This document shows, one piece after another, positions 1 to 7,201 of a stretch of 64,000 nucleotides of DNA. The stretch comes from Flagellimonas alvinocaridis (GTDB lineage Bacteria > Bacteroidota > Bacteroidia > Flavobacteriales > Flavobacteriaceae): positions 962,263-1,026,262 of the forward strand of contig NZ_SNTZ01000001.1 in the NCBI RefSeq assembly GCF_004916895.1. The letters are read 5' to 3'. Made by a program: the position numbers and the translations under genes. How positions within the stretch are numbered: position 1 is the first letter of the stretch; each line of letters starts with the position of its first letter. The notes under the pieces were generated by a model that was given only the letters and a program-made list of their open reading frames with translations, was not told the origin of the DNA and searched no databases.

Positions 1-915
1 AATTTGTATACCAATGTTGCCCTTGCCTTTCATGGCATCTATGCCATTTTTTACCAAATTTTCAATACTCCAATTATATAATGGGGGATTCAATGGTACA
101 TAAAGTTGCTCAACGTTGGTACTAAAAGAAAAGTGGACCAACTTGGAACTGCGCTGAATTAAATATTGATAGGCTTTTTCGGTTTCGGCTACAATGTCAT
201 GGTTGCGCAGTTCAGGTACGGAACCTATTTTGGAGAACCGTTCCGTAATGGTGTGTAGTCTGTCAATGTCCTTGGCAATTTCTTTGGTAATATCCGGATT
301 GATGTCTTCTGATTTCAACAATTCATTCCAACCCAGTAGTGAAGTCAAAGGTGTGCCAATTTGATGTGCTGTTTCCTTGGCCATCCCCGCCCACAGTTTG
401 TTCTGTTCCGAAGCTTTGTTGGTCCGAAAGAAAAAGAATATCACCGTTCCGAACAGGAAAATTATCAACAATAGGGCAAGGGGGTAATATTTTAGCTTAT
501 TCAGGACTTCGGAGTTTCCATAGTAGAGCGTTTCAAGGAGCTCCCCATCCTGAATGATTTGTATAGGTTCATTCTCACTTGCAAATTGTCTGATTTTTTT
601 TTGGATATAGACACTGTCCGCTATCTTCTCCTTAGGAATATTGTGCGTTTTAAACGAGCCTTCTTCGTTTACTAAGATCATGGGGGTAGAGGTATTGTTG
701 CCCATGACCTTTAAGGTGAGGTTTCCCAATTCTTGGTCCACCGAGGATTGAATAAGTTCCAACTGTGCCGTAGCCCAAATTTCCATTTTTAGGCGCTCCT
801 CCTCCTTGAATTTTCTAAAAAAGCTGTTGGTGTTCCAAAGGATAAGGCTAACTATGGCAAATGCCGAAATCAACAGAATTATGTTGGATGCTTTCCTTTT
901 GGGACTGAAGTTCAT
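1..915 (-). CDS. sensor histidine kinase, 3' end missing (runs off left edge)
   Basis: The first 305 residues of a membrane sensor kinase are present; the C-terminal part of the ATPase domain lies beyond base 1. I translated it by hand from the ATG whose complement is at 913-915. A membrane segment at about residues 11-28 and another at about 145-163 enclose an extracytoplasmic sensor region of roughly 115 residues. The phospho-acceptor box AKETAHQIGTPLTSLLGW (His184) follows directly, without a clear HAMP domain. The N-box NLVKNGIDAM appears near residue 285, so the kinase core looks intact as far as it can be seen. The H-box with HQIGTPL is a variant common in Bacteroidetes kinases. It is divergent from the DUF3127 gene at 1039. 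No response regulator is visible next to it, so its partner is unknown. Confidence 0.9.
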   Translation of the reverse strand, partial: MNFSPKRKASNIILLISAFAIVSLILWNTNSFFRKFKEEERLKMEIWATAQLELIQSSVDQELGNLTLKVMGNNTSTPMILVNEEGSFKTHNIPKEKIADSVYIQKKIRQFASENEPIQIIQDGELLETLYYGNSEVLNKLKYYPLALLLIIFLFGTVIFFFFRTNKASEQNKLWAGMAKETAHQIGTPLTSLLGWNELLKSEDINPDITKEIAKDIDRLHTITERFSKIGSVPELRNHDIVAETEKAYQYLIQRSSKLVHFSFSTNVEQLYVPLNPPLYNWSIENLVKNGIDAMKGKGNIGIQI

Positions 916-1007
916 TTTTTGGCTGAATTGTTATTAAAGATAGCTGAAAAAGAAAATATGTTGATAGTTAGTTGAAATAACGGGTTTCTAATGGGTTTCA
1001 TTTTATG

Positions 1008-1015
1008 TACATTTG
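1008..1015 (+). promoter_or_regulatory. candidate -7 promoter box for the DUF3127 gene
   Basis: TACATTTG matches the Bacteroidetes -7 consensus TAnnTTTG exactly and ends 23 bases before the ATG at 1039. No convincing -33 TTTG lies at the usual 19-21 base spacing. Confidence 0.5.
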
Positions 1016-1038
1016 AATTTTATTGAAATTTAGCATAC

Positions 1039-1416
1039 ATGGAAGTTCAGGGAAGAATAAAAATGATTGATGAGACCAAGACATTTGGAAACAATGGGTT
1101 CCGAAAAAGAGAAATGGTCATAACAACCGAAGAGCAATATCCGCAGCATATATTGGTGGAGTTTATACAGGATAAATGCGATTTACTGAACAATTATTCC
1201 GTAGGTCAACCAGTTAAGGTTAGCATCAACCTTCGCGGTCGTGAGTGGACAAACCCCCAAGGTGAAACCAAATACTTCAACTCCATTCAAGGGTGGAGAA
1301 TAGAGAATCTACAATCAGAGGCACAAGATGGCAACATGCCGCCCGTTCCACCCATGGAAGCCTTTGAACCAGCGGATGACCTGAATGAGGAAGATCATGA
1401 CGATCTGCCATTCTAA
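1039..1416 (+). CDS. DUF3127 family OB-fold-like protein
   Basis: A 125-residue protein of the DUF3127 family, which is nearly confined to Bacteroidetes. The N-terminal ~95 residues begin MEVQGRIKMIDETKTFGNNG and continue as a compact all-beta domain that resembles a single-strand-binding OB fold. Visible marks are KREMVITTEEQYPQ and the strand around PVKVSINLRGREW. The last ~30 residues are Pro/Asp/Glu-rich and end DDLPF, like the acidic tip that bacterial SSB proteins use to bind partners. Binding to single-stranded nucleic acid is an inference from this resemblance; the biochemical role is not established. The ATG is supported by the promoter box just upstream. Confidence 0.85.
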   Translation: MEVQGRIKMIDETKTFGNNGFRKREMVITTEEQYPQHILVEFIQDKCDLLNNYSVGQPVKVSINLRGREWTNPQGETKYFNSIQGWRIENLQSEAQDGNMPPVPPMEAFEPADDLNEEDHDDLPF

Positions 1417-1498
1417 TATTTGTCTGCCTTCATACATTTTTTGGATAAAGACGCTTTTGCGACTTTAGTCTATTTCTTATCTTGGCAAAAAGACCATT

Positions 1499-2167
1499 TT
1501 GGAAAACAGCGGAAATAAATTTCCCATAACCTTCTTGGGAGACCGTTTGGAGTTTCCTTCTGTGGAAAGCGCAAATGAAGACGGTCTTTTGGCTGTTGGG
1601 GGCGATTTGTCCCTAGACCGACTTATGCTTGCCTACAAAAACGGGATTTTTCCTTGGTTTAACGACGATTCCCTTGTATTGTGGTGGAGCCCGGACCCAC
1701 GCATGGTCCTTTTTCCCAACAAAGTTAAAGTATCCAAAAGCATGCGAAAGGTGTTACGTGATGGCACATTTAAATTAACGAAGGATACTTGCTTTTTAGA
1801 AGTTATGAAACAATGTGCCAACATGGAGCGAAAGGGACAAGAGGGCACTTGGATAACCCCCAAAATGAAAGCAGCCTATTTGGATTTACACAAACAGGGA
1901 TGTGCAAAGTCCTATGAGGTATGGGAGGGCAATGAGCTTGTTGGCGGATTGTACGGAGTAGATTTGGGGCATGTGTTCTGTGGCGAAAGCATGTTCAGCT
2001 TAAAACCCAATGCCTCAAAGTTTGCCTTTATTGAAATGGCCCGCGAACTAAAGGAAAAAAACTATTTGCTTATAGATTGCCAAGTATACACCCCGCATTT
2101 GGAAAGCTTGGGGGCAGAATTGATGCCTAGGAAACAATTTGTGGAAATTTTGAAAATCGGATTGTAG
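1499..2167 (+). CDS. aat: leucyl/phenylalanyl-tRNA--protein transferase
   Basis: Aat transfers Leu or Phe from aminoacyl-tRNA to the N-terminus of proteins with basic N-terminal residues, creating substrates for the ClpS/ClpAP branch of the N-degron pathway in the cytoplasm. The 222-residue length is normal. Family signatures are visible throughout: FPSVESANEDGLLAVGGDLS, YKNGIFPWF, WWSPDPRMVLFP, TWITPKMKAAYLDLHKQG and GGLYGVDLGHVFCGESMFS. The start is a TTG at 1499; no in-frame ATG precedes the conserved N-terminal block, and an internal ATG would remove it. It is followed by the convergent tag gene 21 bases on. No clpS or clpA is in the window. Confidence 0.93.
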   Translation: MENSGNKFPITFLGDRLEFPSVESANEDGLLAVGGDLSLDRLMLAYKNGIFPWFNDDSLVLWWSPDPRMVLFPNKVKVSKSMRKVLRDGTFKLTKDTCFLEVMKQCANMERKGQEGTWITPKMKAAYLDLHKQGCAKSYEVWEGNELVGGLYGVDLGHVFCGESMFSLKPNASKFAFIEMARELKEKNYLLIDCQVYTPHLESLGAELMPRKQFVEILKIGL

Positions 2168-2188
2168 GTCCAAAGGATTTTTGGTGAA

Positions 2189-2752
2189 TCACACCTCATG
2201 ATATCTAAAACAAGCAGTTTCATGATCATTTACCATCCCTGTGGCCTGCATATGGGCATAAATCACCGTGCTTCCCACAAATTTGAAGCCTCTCTTTTTA
2301 AGGTCTTTGCTGATGGTGTCCGATAAAGGTGTGGTAGCAGGGGCCATTTTATAATTTTCCAAGCTGTTTTTAATGGGGACCCCATCTACAAACCCCCAGA
2401 TATAAGTGCTGAAACTGCCAAATTCTTCCTGAATGGCCATAAAGGCCTTGGCGTTGGAAACAGTGGCATGCACTTTCAGTTTGTTTCGGATGATACCCGG
2501 GTTATCCAAAAGCTCATCGATTTTATCCTGACCATACTCGGCAATTTTTTGATAGTCAAAGTCATCAAAGGCTTCCCTAAAATTATCTCGTTTCCGCAAT
2601 ACGGTGATCCAACTTAGACCGGCTTGGAAGGTTTCCAATATCAAAAATTCAAAAAGAGTGGCATCATCCTTAACGGGAACACCCCATTCCAAATCGTGGT
2701 AGGCTTCATATAAAGGGTCGCCTAGGCACCAACCGCATCGATGTTTGTCCAT
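2189..2752 (-). CDS. tag: DNA-3-methyladenine glycosylase I
   Basis: Tag excises 3-methyladenine from alkylated DNA as the first step of base excision repair. The 187-residue product starts MDKHRCGWCLGDPLYEAYHD, the normal Tag N-terminus. I therefore place the start at 2752 instead of the longer in-frame ATG at 2794, which would add 14 unrelated residues. The zinc-binding residues are in place: the Cys and His of the N-terminal block and the His/Cys of NDHETACF at the C-terminus. The helix-hairpin-helix core GLSWITVLRKRDNFREAF and the segment KKRGFKFVGSTVIYAHMQA are also conserved. It is convergent with aat. Confidence 0.93.
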   Translation of the reverse strand: MDKHRCGWCLGDPLYEAYHDLEWGVPVKDDATLFEFLILETFQAGLSWITVLRKRDNFREAFDDFDYQKIAEYGQDKIDELLDNPGIIRNKLKVHATVSNAKAFMAIQEEFGSFSTYIWGFVDGVPIKNSLENYKMAPATTPLSDTISKDLKKRGFKFVGSTVIYAHMQATGMVNDHETACFRYHEV

Positions 2753-2909
2753 AGTGGAAAAGTTTTGGTCAAAGGTAAAGAACCTATCAAACATCCGGCA
2801 ACGAAAACAGCAGGGTTCAATAATTAATTGAATATATGGGACAAATGTAAGGTTTTGATATGCGGGACAACCAATGACAAAAATCAGAAAACGTCCGGAT
2901 TGTGGAACG

Positions 2910-2917
2910 TATTTTTG
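2910..2917 (+). promoter_or_regulatory. candidate -7 box upstream of the thioredoxin-fold gene
   Basis: TATTTTTG fits TAnnTTTG and ends 15 bases before the ATG at 2933. This favours that ATG over the longer in-frame ATG at 2828, which lies upstream of the box. The -33 element is weak. Confidence 0.45.
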
Positions 2918-2932
2918 CTAAAAGTATTTAAG

Positions 2933-3565
2933 ATGGAACTGCTGGAAAAAAAGATTGAAGAGGATAGGGTCACGCTGGTTAGACAAGGTATTTCAATGGG
3001 AATGGATTATGAAAAATACCGGGATTTGGTACATCATTTTGCCGAAACCAAGCAGACTTCAGGTTTATCCCGGTCTGAAGCCAATATAGAATACACCCAA
3101 TTGAACGACCGAAGGATGAAACGTTGGGATAAAACCTTAAAGGTTTCTGGCGAGTTACAAGAGAAAATCTCAGGTTTGGAATCGAAAATGGTGTTTTTGG
3201 TCATAACTGAGAGTTGGTGTGGAGATGCCGCCCACAGTATGCCCATTATGAACAAAATTGCCGAGTTAAACTCAAATATAGGACTGAAAGTGGTGCTTCG
3301 GGATGAGAATATGGAGCTGATGGATGCGTTTTTAACAAGAGGCAGCCGTTCCATACCCAAGTTGGTGGTATTTGATATGGATAAGCAGGAAATTTTAGGG
3401 AAATGGGGTCCTAGGCCAGCCCAGGCCACAGAAATGGTAACGAATTATAAGGAGGAACACGGAAAGTTGACCCCAGAACTTAAGCAAGACCTTCAGGTTT
3501 GGTACAACAAGGATAAGGGTGAAAGTATTTTGGAGGAGATTGTAGCCCTACTTCCCTTGAAATAG
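2933..3565 (+). CDS. thioredoxin-family protein with a single active-site cysteine
   Basis: A 210-residue cytoplasmic protein with a helical N-terminal ~95 residues followed by a thioredoxin-like fold. The active-site region reads ITESWCGDAAHSMP, so the usual CxxC is reduced to one Cys (WCGDA). The cis-proline equivalent is in GSRSIPKLVVFD. This pattern fits the Thioredoxin_9 group seen in Bacteroidetes and Firmicutes; a disulfide reductase activity with two cysteines is not possible here, so a mono-thiol or binding role is more likely. No signal peptide is seen. The gene overlaps the convergent TonB-like gene by 18 bases at its 3' end (3548-3565). Confidence 0.8.
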   Translation: MELLEKKIEEDRVTLVRQGISMGMDYEKYRDLVHHFAETKQTSGLSRSEANIEYTQLNDRRMKRWDKTLKVSGELQEKISGLESKMVFLVITESWCGDAAHSMPIMNKIAELNSNIGLKVVLRDENMELMDAFLTRGSRSIPKLVVFDMDKQEILGKWGPRPAQATEMVTNYKEEHGKLTPELKQDLQVWYNKDKGESILEEIVALLPLK

Positions 3566-4267
3566 GTAAGTAATGGTTCCAATTTGGTTGACTTTGGAAT
3601 CAGGGCTAAAACGTGCCTTTAGGGCGTAAGCTATGGCGTTGTCCACAAGGCATCCATTGTTGGTGCCGGAGCTCTTGTCATTAAAACTTGCTTCGGTAAC
3701 ATAGCCATTGGCATCCACATTAATGTTAATGACCACCTTCCCTCCTTCAATACAGGTGTAAATAGGAGGTGGCAGATAATATGCGTTTCTTTCTACCAAT
3801 GAAAATGAAATGGAGGTACGCCTGTCTTTAAGATAGTTGGTGAACTCTTCTTTTTGTGCATCCCTTTCACCCAACTTCTGCTTTTTCTCGTCACGTTTTG
3901 CGGCCAGTTCCTTTAGCTGATCGGCAAAAGCGGTGTCACTTTCCGAAAATTGACCTTCTTCACTGCTCATGGCCCTTTCTTCCAATAACTCTTCCAGCGT
4001 TTTTAAGGGTTCGGGATTCCCAATGGTGGGTTTTGCGGTTTCATTGAAGGCCATGTGGCTTTTGATGGGGTCGTTGTTGGCCAATTCCTCCATTCGTTCT
4101 TCCTCTTCCTTCAGCAATTCCTCGATATCCTCATCGGCCAAGCTCATTTCAATGACATACTCATCTTCTTGCATGCCCCCTAAGTGGATGTTGAACAACA
4201 ACAAGACCACCAAGGCCATGGAGAAGAAGGTTATGATTAGGGATAACTGGCTTCTGTTCAAGTTCAT
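3548..4267 (-). CDS. TonB-C-like energy-transducer-type protein
   Basis: A 239-residue protein starting MNLNRSQLSL; the longer in-frame start at 4393 would run into truB and adds non-conserved sequence. One membrane segment at about residues 10-30 is followed by a long, highly charged periplasmic linker rich in Glu and Lys (about residues 35-150). The C-terminal ~80 residues look like a TonB_C fold: GGKVVININVDANGYVTEAS, then NGCLVDNAIAYALKARFSPD. This arrangement suggests a protein that spans the periplasm to contact TonB-dependent receptors, but the Pro-rich linker of classic TonB is absent and no exbB/exbD is nearby. It follows truB after an 88-base gap. Its 3' end overlaps the thioredoxin-fold gene. 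Confidence 0.7.
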   Translation of the reverse strand: MNLNRSQLSLIITFFSMALVVLLLFNIHLGGMQEDEYVIEMSLADEDIEELLKEEEERMEELANNDPIKSHMAFNETAKPTIGNPEPLKTLEELLEERAMSSEEGQFSESDTAFADQLKELAAKRDEKKQKLGERDAQKEEFTNYLKDRRTSISFSLVERNAYYLPPPIYTCIEGGKVVININVDANGYVTEASFNDKSSGTNNGCLVDNAIAYALKARFSPDSKVNQIGTITYLFQGK

Positions 4268-4355
4268 GGTTCTAGTATAACCGCTTTTTTTATAAAATAT
4301 TTTGCCTGATGACTGTTTCAAACCAATTATTTGCTCGGTTTTTAGGCCATTCTGC

Positions 4356-5042
4356 CTATAAATTTTCTTTGAAATCCATAGGTGTTGTAGCATTATTTAC
4401 GTTGAAATCCCCTATTTTGGTTCTTCTTAAAGCAGAAAGGTGTGCTCCAGTTTTCAAAGATTTCCCAAAATCATGGGCCAAGGAGCGAATGTAGGTTCCT
4501 TTACTGCAAACTACTCTAAAATCCACTTCGGGCAGTTGAATTCGAGTGATTTCAAATTCTGTTATGGTAATTTTTCGGGATTTTATGTCCACTTCCTTTC
4601 CTTCACGAGCTAGTTCGTAAAGACGTTTTCCATCTTTTTTTAAAGCCGAGAATATGGGAGGAACCTGTTCAATCTCACCCAAAAATTCTTTGGTCGCTTC
4701 TTTTATGATGTTTTGCGTAAGGTGCTCCGTAGGGTAGGTTTGGTCTACTTCGGTTTCCAAATCATAGGAAGGAGTAGTGGCCCCAAGGGTGAATGTTCCC
4801 GTATATTCCTTGATTTGTCCTTGCAACTCTGGGATTTTTTTGGTGAACTTCCCTGTGCAGATAATCAAAAGGCCTGTGGCTAAAGGGTCAAGAGTGCCTG
4901 CGTGGCCTATTTTGATTTTCTTAAGGTCGAATTTTTTTCGGATGGCCCATTTAAGGGCATTCACCGCCTGAAAGGAACTCCACTCCAAAGGTTTATCGAT
5001 CAAAAGAATTTGACCGTTTAAAAAATCTTCCTTGGTTTTCAA
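4356..5042 (-). CDS. truB: tRNA pseudouridine(55) synthase
   Basis: TruB makes pseudouridine 55 in the T-loop of nearly all tRNAs. The 228-residue product has the catalytic motif GHAGTLDPLATG with the nucleophile Asp at about residue 52. The N-terminal LLIDKPLEWSSFQAVNALKW and the segment CSKGTYIRSLAHDFG are also typical. It is shorter than E. coli TruB because the C-terminal PUA-type RNA-binding domain is missing, as is usual in Bacteroidetes. It lies 30 bases downstream of uppP in the ftsX-DUF3098-uppP-truB cluster. Confidence 0.95.
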   Translation of the reverse strand: MKTKEDFLNGQILLIDKPLEWSSFQAVNALKWAIRKKFDLKKIKIGHAGTLDPLATGLLIICTGKFTKKIPELQGQIKEYTGTFTLGATTPSYDLETEVDQTYPTEHLTQNIIKEATKEFLGEIEQVPPIFSALKKDGKRLYELAREGKEVDIKSRKITITEFEITRIQLPEVDFRVVCSKGTYIRSLAHDFGKSLKTGAHLSALRRTKIGDFNVNNATTPMDFKENL

Positions 5043-5072
5043 AGGTTTCGGGATTTGGATAAAGGTAACAAT

Positions 5073-5867
5073 CTATCCCCAAATGCTCCAGGCAACGGCG
5101 ATAAGCCCCACTATGAGACAATATATGGCAAAATACGTAAGCTTGCTCTGGCGCACGAGTTTGATCATCCAAGTACAGGCGGCAAGGCCGGCTATGAAGG
5201 CGGCAATAAACCCAGCGCCCATGGCAACGGCCTGATCACCGTGAAAATTGATTTCACCCCCCATAAGGTCTTTGGCCACTTTTCCCAAAATAAGGGGAAC
5301 GACCATCAAGAACGAAAAACGAGCCGATTTTGCTTTGTCAACACCCAAAAGAACCGCTGCGGAAATGGTAGCCCCACTTCTGGAAATCCCTGGTAAAATG
5401 GCCACCGCCTGTGCCATACCGATGACAAAGGCGCTTCTGAACGAAACCCCCTTGTCCGTAGTCTTGGCCAAATCGGCCAAATAGAGTAGCACTGCGGTAA
5501 TGATGAGCATGATGCCCACTATGATGATGGCCCCGTCAAAAAAAACTTCAATAAAATCATTCAAAAAGAGTCCGATCAAAGCCGCGGGAATCATGGAAAT
5601 GACAATTTTTAGCGAAAATTGGGTCTCCTCGTTCCATTTGAACTGGAAAAGACCTTTCAAAATTTCAAAAACATCCTTCCTGAATACGACCAAGGTGCTC
5701 AATGCGGTGGCAAAATGTAAGATCACCGTGAAGAGTAGGCTTTCCTCGGGAAGGGCATGTGCGCCCAAAATGGCTTTCCCCAATTCCAAATGTCCGCTGG
5801 ACGATACAGGTAAAAATTCGGTCAACCCTTGGATGATTCCAAGGATTATGGCATCAATAAGCTCCAA
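5073..5867 (-). CDS. uppP: undecaprenyl-diphosphatase
   Basis: UppP (BacA) is a polytopic inner-membrane enzyme that dephosphorylates undecaprenyl pyrophosphate so that the lipid carrier can be reused for peptidoglycan and O-antigen synthesis. The 264 residues form about seven or eight hydrophobic segments. The two active-site motifs are visible: GLTEFLPVSSSGHLE near the N-terminus and PGISRSGATISAA near residue 160. The start is a TTG that directly follows the TAA of the DUF3098 gene in the same frame (TAATTG), so no upstream start is possible. The first in-frame ATG is far inside the first catalytic motif. Translation is therefore probably coupled to DUF3098. Confidence 0.95.
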   Translation of the reverse strand: MELIDAIILGIIQGLTEFLPVSSSGHLELGKAILGAHALPEESLLFTVILHFATALSTLVVFRKDVFEILKGLFQFKWNEETQFSLKIVISMIPAALIGLFLNDFIEVFFDGAIIIVGIMLIITAVLLYLADLAKTTDKGVSFRSAFVIGMAQAVAILPGISRSGATISAAVLLGVDKAKSARFSFLMVVPLILGKVAKDLMGGEINFHGDQAVAMGAGFIAAFIAGLAACTWMIKLVRQSKLTYFAIYCLIVGLIAVAWSIWG

Positions 5868-6131
5868 TTATTCTTTGTTTTTGTTAGGGTTCAACAAAAT
5901 AGCATAAATCTGTATACCCAAGCCGATCAGTACCAAAGTGGGCGCTAAACGGATTCTCCTAAAACTGTAGATATTTGGATTGAAGACCTCTGGGTCATCA
6001 CTGCCACCGCCGGCCATCAAAATAAAGCCCAAAGCAATAAAAGCCAGACCTATGAAGAGGAACAGGTAGTTCTTCTTTTGAAAGATGAACTCCTTGGTGG
6101 GTTTTTGAACATTCTTGTTTTTCTTGCTCAT
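5868..6131 (-). CDS. DUF3098 family small membrane protein
   Basis: An 87-residue protein with a charged cytoplasmic N-terminus and two membrane segments (about residues 22-42 and 62-80) separated by the conserved loop GGSDDPEVFNPNIYSFRR. This is the DUF3098 family, typically sandwiched between ftsX and uppP in Flavobacteriia, as here. Its function is unknown; the constant position suggests a link with septation or carrier-lipid recycling, which is an inference. Its stop codon abuts the TTG start of uppP. A -7 box lies only four bases before its ATG. Confidence 0.88.
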   Translation of the reverse strand: MSKKNKNVQKPTKEFIFQKKNYLFLFIGLAFIALGFILMAGGGSDDPEVFNPNIYSFRRIRLAPTLVLIGLGIQIYAILLNPNKNKE

Positions 6132-6135
6132 GCCG

Positions 6136-6143
6136 CAAATTTA
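6136..6143 (-). promoter_or_regulatory. candidate -7 box immediately before the DUF3098 ATG
   Basis: On the minus strand TAAATTTG fits TAnnTTTG and ends four bases before the ATG, so transcription from it would give an almost leaderless message for DUF3098-uppP-truB. No -33 TTTG is present at the usual spacing. An inverted repeat CAGAA-N4-TTCTG lies at 6153-6166. Confidence 0.35.
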
Positions 6144-6233
6144 AGGAAAAGTTTCCCAGAATATTTTCTGAACCAACAATATGGGAAGATATGAGTCCCA
6201 AATCTATCAGCGTAGCGGTCCAATATCTAGAAT

Positions 6234-7112
6234 CTAATAGTAAAGATCGTCTGTCCTCAGATTTAAAAAACGTTGGGTGGCGAAATGGGTGCTTGCCCAC
6301 GAAATGACAACCCCTAGTCCAAAAACTCCGATAAATAAAAAGATCAATACCAAATAGTCCTGTAGCAGGTTCAGTTCGGGAAAATTTTTGTTGATGTAAT
6401 AGATAAGGATGCTCAAGGAGGCCAAAGCCACGGCCGCGCCTATCATGCCCAGTTTTATGTTGGCCCAGATAAAGGGGCGTCTGATAAAGGTCTTGGTAGC
6501 GCCCACCATCTGCATGGTCTTGATGATAAACCGTTTGGAATAAATGGACAATCGGATGGAACTGTTGATGAGCAATACGGCTATGACGGTAAAAATGGCA
6601 CTGGCCACTAGAATCCATAAACTGATCTTTCGGGCATTGTCGTTAAGCAAAGAGATCAAAGGTTTGTCATAGCTTACCTCGTCCACATAGGTTTTTGTGG
6701 CAAGGTCTTCGGCAATTTCCGCGATTTGCTCTGGAGAAACAAAATCGGCCTTTAGGTTCACATCAATGGAATTCTTTAACGGATTGTATCCCAAGAACTC
6801 CACAAAATTTTCACCAATGTCCTCGCTGTATTGTTCTGCAGCATCTTCCTTGGAAATGTACTCGGCAGATTTGGTGTATTCTGCCAAAACGAGGCTTTTT
6901 TGCAATTGGTCAATTTCAACCGGTTTGGCATTGTCCTTCAAAAAGACCGAAATGGTGATTTGTTCCTTGAAGTGGTCCGCCAGTTTTTTGGTATTCAAGA
7001 CCAAAAGTCCCAAAACACCCAACAGGAAAAGCACCAAAGCGATGCTCAAAACCACGGAGAAGTAGGAGGAAATCAACTTTCTTCGCTGATATCGTTCAAT
7101 ATATTGGCTCAT
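6234..7112 (-). CDS. ftsX: cell division protein FtsX
   Basis: FtsX is the membrane subunit of the FtsEX complex, which couples ATP hydrolysis in the cytoplasm to activation of peptidoglycan hydrolases at the septum. The 292 residues show the expected order: cytoplasmic N-terminus with YQRRKL, membrane helix 1 at about residues 18-42, an extracytoplasmic domain of ~125 residues, then three more helices in the C-terminal half. The cytoplasmic loop SIYSKRFIIKTMQMVGATKTFIRRPF is the conserved MacB/FtsX-type coupling region that contacts FtsE. ftsE is not adjacent, which is normal for Bacteroidetes. It is divergent from leuS and heads the DUF3098-uppP-truB cluster. Confidence 0.92.
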   Translation of the reverse strand: MSQYIERYQRRKLISSYFSVVLSIALVLFLLGVLGLLVLNTKKLADHFKEQITISVFLKDNAKPVEIDQLQKSLVLAEYTKSAEYISKEDAAEQYSEDIGENFVEFLGYNPLKNSIDVNLKADFVSPEQIAEIAEDLATKTYVDEVSYDKPLISLLNDNARKISLWILVASAIFTVIAVLLINSSIRLSIYSKRFIIKTMQMVGATKTFIRRPFIWANIKLGMIGAAVALASLSILIYYINKNFPELNLLQDYLVLIFLFIGVFGLGVVISWASTHFATQRFLNLRTDDLYY

Positions 7113-7147
7113 AGAATGGAATCAGTACGTAAAAATAGAAAAGTAAA

Positions 7148-7176
7148 TTGTATTTAGGGGATTAAACCTATTTTTG
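7148..7176 (+). promoter_or_regulatory. candidate leuS promoter
   Basis: TTG at 7148-7150 and TATTTTTG at 7169-7176 are separated by 18 bases, close to the Bacteroidetes -33/-7 arrangement. Initiation would fall near 7181. This leaves about 20 bases of leader before the ATG at 7202 but almost none before the ATG at 7187, which favours 7202 as the leuS start. Confidence 0.55.
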
Positions 7177-7201
7177 CAACTCGAAAATGAAAGAGAGTAC
7201 C

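Noticed and set aside
6153..6166. Inverted repeat CAGAA-N4-TTCTG as a named operator
   Set aside because: It is short and AT-rich and has no second copy nearby, so it is mentioned only with the adjacent promoter box.
5998..6618. A 206-codon minus-strand open frame inside ftsX
   Set aside because: It is an out-of-frame reading of ftsX and the region before DUF3098, with His/Arg-rich sequence and no family resemblance.
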